A stretch of DNA of 47,334 bases from a virus: IMG/VR virus record IMGVR_UViG_3300017971_000386, positions 1-47,334 of that record; one strand, given 5' to 3'. This document shows positions 31,559 to 39,865 of this stretch, in pieces. The stretch's first letter is position 1. Every line of letters starts with the position of its first letter. Under the pieces are notes generated by a model. That model searched no databases, was not told where the DNA came from, and was given only the letters and a program-made list of their open reading frames with translations. Both the position numbers and the translations under genes were made by a program.

Positions 31559-33850
31559 ATGTCAGCAGGCAGTGTTAGCGCAGGCGAAGCGTTTGTAACC
31601 ATTGGTGCGGACCTCGGTCCGCTGCAGAAGGGACTCCGGCAAGCGGCTGCGGGTCTCGACGCATTCGCACAGCGCGCCCAGAGTACAGCCTTCAGTCTGC
31701 TCAAGTTCGGTGGTGCAATCACCGCACCGTTTACCGATGCAGCTCTGGCAGCGTCGGAGTTCAGTGATGTGCTCGGTAAGATCGGCACGGTCGTCGACAA
31801 CAAAGACCTGCTCCCAGATATTGAGGGCAGGCTCAAGGCAGTGTCGCAGGAGACGGGCAAAACAATCAGCGACCTCGGCGCTGCATTCTTCGACCTCGTA
31901 TCTGCAGGCGTGCCAGTAGAGCAGGCGCTCGCACAGATTGGAGACACGGCCAAGTTTGCAACTGGCGGCTTCGCCTCGGTGAAGGACGCGACCAGTGCAA
32001 GCCTGACAGTGCTCGACCAGTTTGGCGACGAGCTGAATGGTCTGGGTGATGCGGGTGACTTCCTGTCGAAGGTAGCCAAGCGCGGGCGGACAGACGTTGG
32101 TCAGCTCGCCGGACAGGTGGGTCGTGTCGCATCGCGCGCGAAGGGTGCAGGTCTCAGCGTCAACGAGTTCGGCGGTGCGTTCGCTGCACTGACCAGAGCA
32201 ACCGGCGGGACCGAGCTTGCGACCACCGCGCTCGGCGGGATCATCACCACGTTCTCCAACGCATCGGACGAAGGCAAGAAGCTCGCCAAAGAGAAGTTCG
32301 GTCTGGAGCTGTCAGCCGCTTCGCTGAAGAGCGAGGGCTTCGTTGGTGCGCTTGCAAAATTGCGGACCGCGACGACGGACGAACTGACCACGATCTTCTC
32401 CAGTCAGGAAGCGCAGATTGGTATCATCCCTCTGCTGCAGCAGTTCGAGAAGCTGCAGGAGGATGTGGCGTCTGTGCAGGACCGGACCGGCGAGAGTTCG
32501 AGGAACTTCGCAGAGAGGCAGAAGCAGCTCGGCTTCCAGTTGGAGAAGACCGGCGCTGTGCTGAACAATCTGCGGACGACAATCGGGCAGGCGTTGGAGG
32601 GCCCGCTCAAGGCAGTGCTTGCTGTGATCCAGTCAGTGGTGCCCAAGATCACCGCGTTCATCGAGAAGAACAAGGGACTGGTCATCGCCATCGGAGCCGT
32701 AGGTGCTGCAGCTGTGGCGGCGGGCGGTATCCTGTTTGGCATCGCTGCAGCGGCATCGGCAGCGAGCTTTGTGATTGGAGGTCTGGCAACAGCAGCCTCT
32801 GCGGCAGGTGCTGTGCTTGGTGTAGTGGGCACGGTGCTCGCCGCTCTGTTCAGCCCGATCGGTCTGATCATCGCAGGCATCGCAGCACTGGTCGTGGCCT
32901 TCGTGGACTTCGGCTCTGTGACCAGTAGCGTGATCGGATTCTTCAAGGAGGAGTTCGGCGGACTGGTTGAACTGGTGGGTGCAACGGTGGGCGCGATTGT
33001 AAGTGCGCTGACCCGTGGCGACATCGAGGCAGCAGGCGAGGTACTGTTCGCTGCGCTCAATCTCATATGGCTCGAAGGGGTGACCGCGCTCAAGTCTGTG
33101 TGGACGGACTTCACCAACGGACTGGCCGACACGTACGCGTCGATCGAGTCGGGGTGGACGGATCTGGTCTTCGACCTTGCATCTGTCTGGGTGGACTTTA
33201 CCTCTGCCCTTGAGAGCACGTGGGAAGGCGCGGTCAATTACCTTGCCGAGAAGTGGATCGACCTGCAGGGTCTGTTCGACAGCGGTCTTGATACCGAAGG
33301 CGCGAAGCAGGCGCTGCGAGATCAGGCTGACTCCAAGGCGAAGGAGATCGAGAACCAGAGGAAGGCAGTACAGCAGGCGCTCGCAGAAGAGCGGCAGGCC
33401 GAGCTGAATGCGATCTCCTCCGCCAGAGAAGCGGAGCGCCAGAAAGATCAGCAGGCGCTTGAGGCTGCACGGGCTAAGCTGTTCGGCGCACGACTTGAGC
33501 TTGGCGTTGCCATCGCAGAGGCAAACGGGGAAGACCTTGCCAAGGGTCTGTCGGATGAAGCGAAGCTCGATGCAGAGATCGCGGAAGACGGCAAGGTGAC
33601 GATCCCGCCGGACGCACTCGGCAAGCTCAAGACCTCGGTGGCTGAAGGCGTGAAGACTGGACAGCTGACCTTCCGTGGAGGCGAGGACGAGACGGGGGAT
33701 CTGGTGGGGGCATTTGGTTCAGCGAACTTTAACGAGATCCTCGGCGCGTCGCTGTTCGGTGACGACATCGCAAGCAAGCAGCTCGAAGAGCAGCGCAAGC
33801 AGACCGAGCTACAAGAGCAGCTCGTGGACAAACCGGTCGGCTTTGCATAA
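31559..33850 (+). CDS. Tape measure protein
   Basis: A 763-residue protein, the longest in the window. The N-terminus and middle are helical (GPLQKGLRQAAAGLDAFAQ, KFATGGFASVKDATSASLTVL). Residues about 373-455 are strongly hydrophobic Ala/Gly/Ile stretches, the membrane-active region of tape measures, and the C-terminal third has a coiled coil (EIENQRKAVQQALAEERQAEL). At the usual scaling, its length would set a tail of a little over 100 nm (inference). It follows the frameshifted chaperones, as expected. Confidence 0.9.
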   Translation: MSAGSVSAGEAFVTIGADLGPLQKGLRQAAAGLDAFAQRAQSTAFSLLKFGGAITAPFTDAALAASEFSDVLGKIGTVVDNKDLLPDIEGRLKAVSQETGKTISDLGAAFFDLVSAGVPVEQALAQIGDTAKFATGGFASVKDATSASLTVLDQFGDELNGLGDAGDFLSKVAKRGRTDVGQLAGQVGRVASRAKGAGLSVNEFGGAFAALTRATGGTELATTALGGIITTFSNASDEGKKLAKEKFGLELSAASLKSEGFVGALAKLRTATTDELTTIFSSQEAQIGIIPLLQQFEKLQEDVASVQDRTGESSRNFAERQKQLGFQLEKTGAVLNNLRTTIGQALEGPLKAVLAVIQSVVPKITAFIEKNKGLVIAIGAVGAAAVAAGGILFGIAAAASAASFVIGGLATAASAAGAVLGVVGTVLAALFSPIGLIIAGIAALVVAFVDFGSVTSSVIGFFKEEFGGLVELVGATVGAIVSALTRGDIEAAGEVLFAALNLIWLEGVTALKSVWTDFTNGLADTYASIESGWTDLVFDLASVWVDFTSALESTWEGAVNYLAEKWIDLQGLFDSGLDTEGAKQALRDQADSKAKEIENQRKAVQQALAEERQAELNAISSAREAERQKDQQALEAARAKLFGARLELGVAIAEANGEDLAKGLSDEAKLDAEIAEDGKVTIPPDALGKLKTSVAEGVKTGQLTFRGGEDETGDLVGAFGSANFNEILGASLFGDDIASKQLEEQRKQTELQEQLVDKPVGFA

Positions 33851-33859
33851 GGAGAGACC

Positions 33860-34798
33860 ATGGCAATAACGCTCGAAGAAAGAATCACGTCCCGTGCGAC
33901 GACTGTCAACATCGACGGCGTGGGCATGAAGGAAATCTATCACGTGAAGGATGGAGGCAATGACCCGTACTCCATCCTTGGCGACCTGTCGGCAATCGGT
34001 TCGGCACATCCGACCGTCGCCTTCTCCACCTTGGAGTCGATCGGAGTGAAGCGCGTCGAGGCAGGCAGCGACCTGCTTGAGGTGACCTACAATTACACTC
34101 CCCCCAGTAAAGGCGACGGTGCCAATGCCAACGACGAGATCTGGGAGTGGGACCTGACCAGTCGGACCGCGCACATCGACAGTGTGGAGAACATAGAGAC
34201 CGCCCCGCCCGGCACCTTTGAACCGAATCAGCTGACCTATGACGCAGACAACGAGACCACCGCGAAGGCTGACCGCAAGCTGAACTTGATCGGGGTGGAT
34301 GGTGACAACGTCAAAGGCGTCGACGTGTACAGACCGACTGGGTCGCTGCGTGTGACCAAGACCTACAGCCCGATCACTGCGTTCGACTCTGCAGACCGTG
34401 CAGTCATTGCGGCTGCGCGCAACACCACCAACGACGACACGTTCGTCGACTGGACGGCGGGCGAGGTGCTTTTCCTCGGTGCGCGGATCCGGTACAGCAC
34501 GGTGAACAACAACGCACAGGTGACCTACAATTTCTTGTTCGGTGCAAGCCAGACCGACGTGAAGTTTGACGTGTGGAAGCTGACCGATCCGGTCGTGGAC
34601 GCCAGCACAGCAGAAGTGACCCTTGCAACGGTGCTCCCTTTCGAGTACATCTGGGGTGACCCAGTCAAGAAGAAAGTGCCTGTAAGCCTTGGCGATCCTG
34701 ACCTCGGCTTCAAGTGGGAGAAGCACTTCCAGACGATCAACCAAGCAACGGTCTATCAACCGAGCGACTTCGATCTGCTCGGACTTGTCGGACCGTAA
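33860..34798 (+). CDS. Distal tail/virion protein of unknown family
   Basis: A 312-residue product behind AAGGAGAG. Beta-rich with several short Trp-containing strands (EIWEWDLTSRTAHI, EYIWGDPVKKKVP). It takes the place where distal tail proteins are usually found, right after the tape measure, but shows no recognisable Dit motif. Probably a tail tip component. Confidence 0.6.
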   Translation: MAITLEERITSRATTVNIDGVGMKEIYHVKDGGNDPYSILGDLSAIGSAHPTVAFSTLESIGVKRVEAGSDLLEVTYNYTPPSKGDGANANDEIWEWDLTSRTAHIDSVENIETAPPGTFEPNQLTYDADNETTAKADRKLNLIGVDGDNVKGVDVYRPTGSLRVTKTYSPITAFDSADRAVIAAARNTTNDDTFVDWTAGEVLFLGARIRYSTVNNNAQVTYNFLFGASQTDVKFDVWKLTDPVVDASTAEVTLATVLPFEYIWGDPVKKKVPVSLGDPDLGFKWEKHFQTINQATVYQPSDFDLLGLVGP

Positions 34799-34808
34799 GG
34801 AGGCGAGT

Positions 34809-35585
34809 ATGCCGACACCTCTGCAAGATGTCAATGTGGGCGACCCTATTCTTGCCGACAACTACAACCGACTGCAGGGCGGAGTCAATGCTCTGCTCAG
34901 CGCATTCGGCAACATCGAGGTCGGACCGAATGGTGTGTCCGTGCCAAGTCAACTGGAGCGGTTCCCGATTGAGCTGCTTAGTACGAGAGTGGTGGCTACT
35001 GCAGACGACAGCGTCACTGCGTTCAAGGTAGGTGATGTGGTTGCCATCTTTGGCGGAGCGATGGATCCGACACTAGGTGGAGACGCGGACGAGGTCACGA
35101 CCAGTGCCGTCACGGTGGCAGAACCTGTGGACGCGGGACATTCTACTTACGGTGTAGTGTATGAGCCCATCGACGGAGACACTCCCGGCAAGGTGATCGT
35201 CGCGGGGTTCGCGTTTGCTCTCATCGTGCGACCCAGTACAGACGACGATGATGCACTACTGGCAACCCACAGTGTCATCCGTCCCGCTGTTTTCCCAGAG
35301 GACACGACCGATAGCATTCCGGCGACGAGGGGCGTGCTCACTTACGGGGTCGGGATCGGTGACGTCATATGGGAAGACACGTCTGTCACGCCGAACACGA
35401 ACTCGCACTGGGCTTTGATCAGACTCGCCGCTCGGATTACTGGCTGCACTTACGTCGAAGCAGTTGAGGATCAAACCGGACAAACTGGTGAAGTCAAGAT
35501 TCGATTCCTCAACACAGCGCACGAGAAAAAGGGAGAAGAGCTGACTCTGCCCTACTATGTGTCTGACTGCACTGGAGGAAGCTGA
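34809..35585 (+). CDS. Virion protein of the tail-tip region
   Basis: A 258-residue product from ATG 34809 behind AAGGAGGCG. DVNVGDPILADNYNRLQGGVNALL, near the N-terminus, is a short motif frequent at the start of phage tip or fibre proteins. The remainder is beta-rich and ends with SDCTGGS. Overlaps the first of the three paralogues by one base. Confidence 0.6.
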   Translation: MPTPLQDVNVGDPILADNYNRLQGGVNALLSAFGNIEVGPNGVSVPSQLERFPIELLSTRVVATADDSVTAFKVGDVVAIFGGAMDPTLGGDADEVTTSAVTVAEPVDAGHSTYGVVYEPIDGDTPGKVIVAGFAFALIVRPSTDDDDALLATHSVIRPAVFPEDTTDSIPATRGVLTYGVGIGDVIWEDTSVTPNTNSHWALIRLAARITGCTYVEAVEDQTGQTGEVKIRFLNTAHEKKGEELTLPYYVSDCTGGS

Positions 35586-36226
35586 TGGTAGCAGTTGGTG
35601 ACAGGGCTCCAGTCTTTGAAGCGATCGACGGTCCGATGGTCATGTTCCCTTGTGCAGGGGAACCAGCGCCAGTGAATCCCTGCGACCCCTCCCCAGAAAT
35701 TCTTCTCACCGTTACCGGTTCAAGTGGGACCGTGAATTGGTGCGGGCAGACTTGGACGCTTCCGGCGGATAGCGGCGTAGAGAAATCGGCTTGCCCAACG
35801 ACCTACACAACGCGACAATCAACGAACACTTCAATAGCAACAACTCTCCGCGCTTGGGTTGCTTCGAATACGTGGGCAGCAGGGACAAGCAACACCGTCC
35901 TCAACCTCGGTCGTCAGTACCGAATGCTAAGTTATTTAACCGGCGGAAGTCTCAAGAAGAGATCCTCACAGAACGACCTTTACATACGAGTTGGAACCGG
36001 AGCAGGCTTCGCTTTCAATCTTGTCTCCGCATATTTCTACCCCGCGAAGTCTACCGCTCGACCGGTAGTTGCGACCGGCTCGTATGTTTGGTCTTCAGCG
36101 ATTAACCTGTTGAACGGGATTTCAGATCAGGCAACATACAGCGATTATATAATTACAGACGCATGGTTCGGAAGTCACACAACAGGCGGCATCACTTACG
36201 CATGGGCGAAGGGGGCAGGATGGTAG
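35585..36226 (+). CDS. Tail-tip-region paralogue 1 of 3 (constant ends, variable centre)
   Basis: A 213-residue product. The first 70 residues (CAGEPAPVNPCDP, LLTVTGSSGTVNWCG, SGVEKSACP) and the last 20 (FGSHTTGG then AWAKGAGW) are shared with the next two genes; residues about 72-190 are not. Four Cys in the constant part are conserved. The pattern suits a display scaffold with a variable binding face, likely receptor recognition (inference). The stop overlaps the next ATG within GGATGGTAG. Confidence 0.65.
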   Translation: MVAVGDRAPVFEAIDGPMVMFPCAGEPAPVNPCDPSPEILLTVTGSSGTVNWCGQTWTLPADSGVEKSACPTTYTTRQSTNTSIATTLRAWVASNTWAAGTSNTVLNLGRQYRMLSYLTGGSLKKRSSQNDLYIRVGTGAGFAFNLVSAYFYPAKSTARPVVATGSYVWSSAINLLNGISDQATYSDYIITDAWFGSHTTGGITYAWAKGAGW

Positions 36227-36837
36227 CGAGCGGAGACCGAGCAGGTTTGGCTGAAGCGATCGATGGGCCGGTCGCGTTCTTTTTCTGCGCCAATGATCCT
36301 GCACCGGTCAACCCGTGTGGTCCAGATCCTGAAATGCTTTTAACGGTGACGGGTGCAAGTGGAACGGTCAACTGGTGTGGGCAAACGTGGAACCTTCCGG
36401 CAGATAGCGGGGTGGAGAAGAGCGCGTGTCCCGGTTCGCATGGCATTGTGCAAACGAGTGGCCTGACCCCGTACTCAACCTTCACTTATTGGTTAGCGCA
36501 TGAGACATGGAAGTACACCGCAGCAACGTCAACCAATCTTGTCTTGATAAACCAGTACAGGGTGGTCGGTTCGCTTGGAGGCACAAGCTATCTTTTATCA
36601 GGATGTACACAATCAATAGGGGTTCAAGGCACGCTATCAAATCAAGTCTTCCTTGGGTCTGGAAGCGCACGTCCAGTTGCCCCGCTCTTCACAAGCAGAA
36701 CGACCGGCATCAATCCTGTTTTACTTTCTGGACAAGCCGCGCCAACGTATAGCAACTACAAAATACCAGATGGGTTTTTCGGAAGTCACACAGCAGGCGG
36801 CATTACTTACACGTGGGCGAAAGGGGCAGGATGGTAG
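36220..36837 (+). CDS. Tail-tip-region paralogue 2 of 3
   Basis: A 205-residue product. Starts MVASGDRAG and shares LLTVTGASGTVNWCGQTW, SGVEKSACP and the C-terminal FFGSHTAGG...WAKGAGW with its neighbours. The centre (about residues 72-180) is unrelated by eye and more AT-rich. Same seven-base overlap with the following gene. No ribosome site other than GGGGCAGG, so translation probably depends on coupling. Confidence 0.65.
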   Translation: MVASGDRAGLAEAIDGPVAFFFCANDPAPVNPCGPDPEMLLTVTGASGTVNWCGQTWNLPADSGVEKSACPGSHGIVQTSGLTPYSTFTYWLAHETWKYTAATSTNLVLINQYRVVGSLGGTSYLLSGCTQSIGVQGTLSNQVFLGSGSARPVAPLFTSRTTGINPVLLSGQAAPTYSNYKIPDGFFGSHTAGGITYTWAKGAGW

Positions 36838-37442
36838 CGAGCGGCGATAGAGGTATCGTTATTGACGGGCCCGACGGACCGGTTGTGTTCTTCCCATGTG
36901 CAGGTGAACCTGCGCCGGTCAATCCATGCGACCCAGACGCAGAGATGCTTTTGACGGTAACGGGTGCAAGCGGAACCGTGAATTGGTGCGGAGAGACTTG
37001 GAATTTGCCAACCGATAGTGGTGTTCAGAAAAGTGTCTGTCCGACTTCCTACGGCAAAGGCCAGTACACGCAGGGGACCAGTCCATATACTTATTGGATA
37101 GCAAATCATATTTGGAACTATTTCGGTTCATCCGGTTTGATATTGTATCGTAATGCGGAGACACGGAAGGCTGGTGGAAGTTACGTCAGGACGGCAGGTA
37201 ACTATTTTGTAATCAGTCTTCGGGTAGTTGGAGCGTTGGACAAAGGTATTGCTCAAGCACTCACTCCTCAATCAACAAGACCCGTTGCAGCGACAACTGC
37301 TTTCCTTGGATACTCTACCATAGGATTGCTTACTTCCGGTGACGGTGCAGAGTGGACCGACTACCAGTTGACTAACAATTTCTTTGGGAGCTACACAACG
37401 GGCGGCATTACATACGCATGGGCGAAGGGACAAGGATGGTAA
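36831..37442 (+). CDS. Tail-tip-region paralogue 3 of 3
   Basis: A 203-residue product with the same constant ends (FPCAGEPAPVNPCDP, VTGASGTVNWCGETW, FFGSYTTGG, WAKGQGW) and a third, different centre. The cassette ends here: the stop is followed by AAGGAGGAGC and the APS kinase gene. One of the three may be the functional tip while the others are stored variants, or all may be assembled together. Confidence 0.65.
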   Translation: MVASGDRGIVIDGPDGPVVFFPCAGEPAPVNPCDPDAEMLLTVTGASGTVNWCGETWNLPTDSGVQKSVCPTSYGKGQYTQGTSPYTYWIANHIWNYFGSSGLILYRNAETRKAGGSYVRTAGNYFVISLRVVGALDKGIAQALTPQSTRPVAATTAFLGYSTIGLLTSGDGAEWTDYQLTNNFFGSYTTGGITYAWAKGQGW

Positions 37443-37452
37443 GGAGGAGCAC

Positions 37453-37986
37453 ATGAAAACGATTTGGCTGTTCGGCCCGAGCGGGGCAGGCAAGACAACC
37501 GTAGGCAACGAACTGGTCGAGAAGCTACGTGCGCGCGGGCGTGACGTGGTGATGATCGACGGTGACGAGCTTCGCCGAACGGTCTGCTTCGATCTCGGCT
37601 TCAGTTACGATGACCGGTTCAAGCAGACGACGCGAGCCGCGTACATGGCGAAGGCTGTGACTGCAGGCAACGCGTGGGCCATCGTCTGTCTGATCACTCC
37701 GTACAAGGAGTTCCGCGATGTCGCGACTCGGCTCTGTGGTCCAGAGCTTGTGTATCTGCAGAGCAATCAAGAGGAGCGCGTCCGACGAGATCCGAAAGGT
37801 CTCTATGCAAAAGCAATCGCCGGAGAGCTTGAAGCAAAGCTAACTGGCTACGACGGCGCGTTCGATGTGCCGGATGAGTCCGAGTGTATGACGGTCACCA
37901 CCGAAGACTATGCAGCGGCGACGGTGGCAGACATAATTTTGAGCCGAGTGATCGGCGAGAGCTTCACAAAAGGAGGAGGAATCTAA
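37453..37986 (+). CDS. cysC: Adenylylsulfate (APS) kinase
   Basis: A 177-residue enzyme that phosphorylates APS to PAPS. Walker A G8-P-S-G-A-G-K-T-T16; VMIDGDELRRTV is the APS-binding DGD motif; LGFSYDDRFKQTTRAAYMA is the family helix; RRDPKGLYAKAIAGE and LTGYDGAFDVP are the later signatures, all in normal order and close to the normal length. It is followed immediately by a sulfotransferase gene (TAATG overlap). APS itself must come from host ATP sulfurylase, which is not in the window. Confidence 0.92.
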   Translation: MKTIWLFGPSGAGKTTVGNELVEKLRARGRDVVMIDGDELRRTVCFDLGFSYDDRFKQTTRAAYMAKAVTAGNAWAIVCLITPYKEFRDVATRLCGPELVYLQSNQEERVRRDPKGLYAKAIAGELEAKLTGYDGAFDVPDESECMTVTTEDYAAATVADIILSRVIGESFTKGGGI

Positions 37987-39230
37987 TGATCGTGATCAGT
38001 GGGTGTCCGCGCAGTGGCACCAGTCTTATGATGGACATCATGCGGGAGACGTTCGGCGAGGGCAGGATCATCGGCGAGAAGTTCCCGCAGGAGAAGCGCA
38101 TCAAGCGCCAGACTGAAAGGCAGGAAGGCGAGACCGATCAGCAGTGGGCGGTGCGCGAGTACATCATGAACAAGGACGGCAGCAAGCAGAAAGCGCTCGC
38201 CGAGTTCGCCGAGACCAAGGACATGAACCCGAACGGGTTCTGGGAGTGCGGTTACACAGTGCGCGGGATTCAGTATGTCCGCCCAGAGAACGCGCCGAAG
38301 GCGACGGACATCTGCAAGGTCGTGTCGCAGGGTCTCGCCCAGAGCAACCCCCAGTACATCGACAAGGTCGTCTATATGCTCCGACACCCCAGAGCTGTGG
38401 CGAAGTCGCAGGAACGTCTGAAGGGGCGCTTCGGTGGACTGGACAACCCAGAGCGTGGAGGCAAGGAGGTGCGGGAGCACAGCCCGAAGATGTTCGTGCA
38501 GGTGACCAAGGCAGCAGCGTCGTGGCTTCGCGCGCACGCGCACGTGCCCGTGCTGCTCGTGGACTTCGACGACCTGATTGAAGACCCCGCCGCTCAGCTG
38601 CAACGCGTGCAGGACTTTCTGGGAGAGGGAGACTTCACCCAGTCAGTCAGCCGCATCGAGCCGAAGCTGCGCCGGTCGTATCCGCAGGAGGTGGAGCATC
38701 CGCTGTGGGGTCCGGCTGAAGCGCTGTACTCTGCGATGAGTTCGCTCGACTACGACGCGGTGGCCGACGTTGAGGTGCAGCGGGTGGAGCGAGAGAAGCG
38801 TCGTGTGTGCGTTCGACTCGGTCGTGCCGTCGTCGACAACGAGTGTGCTCTCTGCAGGGCCGATGCGAACACGCGGAGGAACTACGCGGTGCAGGCCACG
38901 AGGAGAGGGATCGCGTGGCAGTCTGAGCCGTGCGTGTACGAGTGCCTCGAAGAAGGCAAGACGATCGAGGAGAGCATCGCGAGCAATCACTGGGCGAACC
39001 TCGCCGCGCCGATCGGAGAGGAGTACTGGTGCCCGCGTGCCGGAGCCAAGGTGAACCCCAAGCACTGCGAAGCCTGCAGAGAGTATGACGTGTTCCGCGC
39101 ACAGCTCAAGCAGGCAGCGGAAGACAAGCTCATCGACTGGAGGAACGAGCCGTGTGTCTACGAAACAAGCGAAGGACCAGAGCCGCACGTGACCGAAGAG
39201 CAAAGCATAGCAAGCAACCACTGGCTGTGA
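37986..39230 (+). CDS. Sulfotransferase, second copy, with duplicated C-terminal domain
   Basis: A 414-residue product. ISGCPRSGTSLMMDIM at 4-19 is the 5'-phosphosulfate loop and VVYMLRHPRAVAKS has R133-H-P-x5-S141, the 3'-phosphate motif. VPVLLVDFDDLIEDPAAQ is the later conserved strand and helix. From about residue 275 follows a Cys-rich extension in which a unit occurs twice: EPCVYE...TIEESIASNHW, then EPCVYE...TEEQSIASNHWL, each near CxxC cysteines, perhaps zinc-binding. Uses PAPS, presumably made by the kinase next door. GTGA overlap with the next gene. Confidence 0.88.
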   Translation: MIVISGCPRSGTSLMMDIMRETFGEGRIIGEKFPQEKRIKRQTERQEGETDQQWAVREYIMNKDGSKQKALAEFAETKDMNPNGFWECGYTVRGIQYVRPENAPKATDICKVVSQGLAQSNPQYIDKVVYMLRHPRAVAKSQERLKGRFGGLDNPERGGKEVREHSPKMFVQVTKAAASWLRAHAHVPVLLVDFDDLIEDPAAQLQRVQDFLGEGDFTQSVSRIEPKLRRSYPQEVEHPLWGPAEALYSAMSSLDYDAVADVEVQRVEREKRRVCVRLGRAVVDNECALCRADANTRRNYAVQATRRGIAWQSEPCVYECLEEGKTIEESIASNHWANLAAPIGEEYWCPRAGAKVNPKHCEACREYDVFRAQLKQAAEDKLIDWRNEPCVYETSEGPEPHVTEEQSIASNHWL

Positions 39231-39385
39231 GCTGCGTGTACGCGCTCGACCTCGGGGAGCCGTTCCTGAGAGGTCGCCCGTGCATGGGCAACAAGATCGC
39301 CTGCGCTCACCCAGAGAACGCGCTGCCGGTAGTGGCAGCGAAGACGTGTTGCCCGACTGGGTGTAGGTGGCACGTCCTGAAGTAG
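39227..39385 (+). CDS. Small cysteine-rich protein
   Basis: Fifty-two residues from GTG 39227, overlapping the sulfotransferase stop. Six cysteines, including CC and GxPC, in a basic peptide (FLRGRPCMGNKIAC, KTCCPTGCRW). Its cysteine style resembles the repeated end of the sulfotransferase, so it may be a further copy or a partner. Last gene of the late block. Confidence 0.5.
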   Translation: MSCVYALDLGEPFLRGRPCMGNKIACAHPENALPVVAAKTCCPTGCRWHVLK

Positions 39386-39394
39386 CACGCCGTC

Positions 39395-39450
39395 GACCGG
39401 CACCTGTGGAAGGTCCAGAGTTGCTCCTCCGCCCGAAGCAGGTGCCGGTC
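39395..39450 (+). terminator. Perfect 12-bp dyad ending the late genes
   Basis: 39395-39406 (GACCGGCACCTG) pairs with 39439-39450 around a 32-base loop, starting 9 bases after the last late gene. The spacing is wide and there is no long U-run, but its position suggests transcription ends here. Nothing further is seen from 39451 to 39565 except GC-rich DNA. Confidence 0.5.
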
Positions 39451-39565
39451 ATTTCCGCCAGACCTTCAACCGCGCACGCCCCGTGAGCGCTCGCACGCCC
39501 GCGCCCGCACGCACGAGAGCGGGTGAGAGCGTGTGGTAGCTGATGGGTCTCTGTGGTGCCCTCTG

Positions 39566-39698
39566 AAAAACCCCCGCCGGTACTCCCCCCTGTGTGTATG
39601 TTCTTTCTTCGTGTGACCTAATTTCTTTTCTTTCTTAGAAGAGAGGAAGAGGTAGTTGCGATGGGTATACCGTGGGGGGAGTACGGGCGGGGGTATTT
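39566..39698. repeat. Inverted-repeat element, copy 2
   Basis: The left arm (39566-39590) and right arm (39674-39698) are complementary over about 22 of 24 bases, with the ACCCCCGCC and GTACTCCCCCC blocks perfect. The 83-base core has TTCTTCGTGTGACCTA, a pyrimidine-rich AT run and TAGTTGCGATG. Arms and core match the element at 4605-4737. Here no gene follows, so the element is not just a leader. Origin, operator or packaging-related functions are possible. Confidence 0.7.
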
Positions 39699-39721
39699 GC
39701 CAAGCAGCGACAGGGCTTATT

Positions 39722-39758
39722 TAGACAGAATCTAACACGATAGAATTTTCAAAATTCC
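39722..39758. promoter_or_regulatory. Two AT-rich dyads, candidate operators
   Basis: TTAGA-CAGAA-TCTAA at 39722-39736 and the perfect palindrome GAATTTT-C-AAAATTC at 39744-39758 lie just upstream of the candidate promoter. Both have the size of repressor sites. The DNA is notably AT-rich for this genome. Confidence 0.45.
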
Positions 39759-39772
39759 AACCGGATTTCATT

Positions 39773-39801
39773 TGCAACCGGGGGGTTTATGTAGTAATCT
39801 T
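39773..39801 (+). promoter_or_regulatory. Candidate promoter for the early block
   Basis: TTGCAA (39773-39778) and TAATCT (39796-39801) are separated by 17 bases, within the only AT-rich patch of the non-coding region and upstream of a boxA. The -10 is weak compared with TATAAT. Direction fits the genes from 40555 on. Confidence 0.4.
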
Positions 39802-39852
39802 AATAGTACCCGAGGGGGGAGCCCCGAGGGCAGGGCCTCAGTCGCCCGACTC

Positions 39853-39865
39853 GCTCTTTGACAAC
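39853..39865 (+). promoter_or_regulatory. boxA-like antitermination site
   Basis: CGCTCTTTGACAA differs by one base from the boxA consensus GCTCTTTAACAA bound by NusB/NusE. It follows a CCCGAGGG direct repeat (about 39810-39830) and the dyad AGTCGCCCGACT. A transcript starting near 39808 would carry it at its start, suiting antitermination of a long early transcript or of a structured RNA. Confidence 0.55.

Noticed and set aside
35585-37442. Diversity-generating retroelement
   Set aside because: No reverse transcriptase or template repeat in the window, and the centres differ wholly rather than at adenines.
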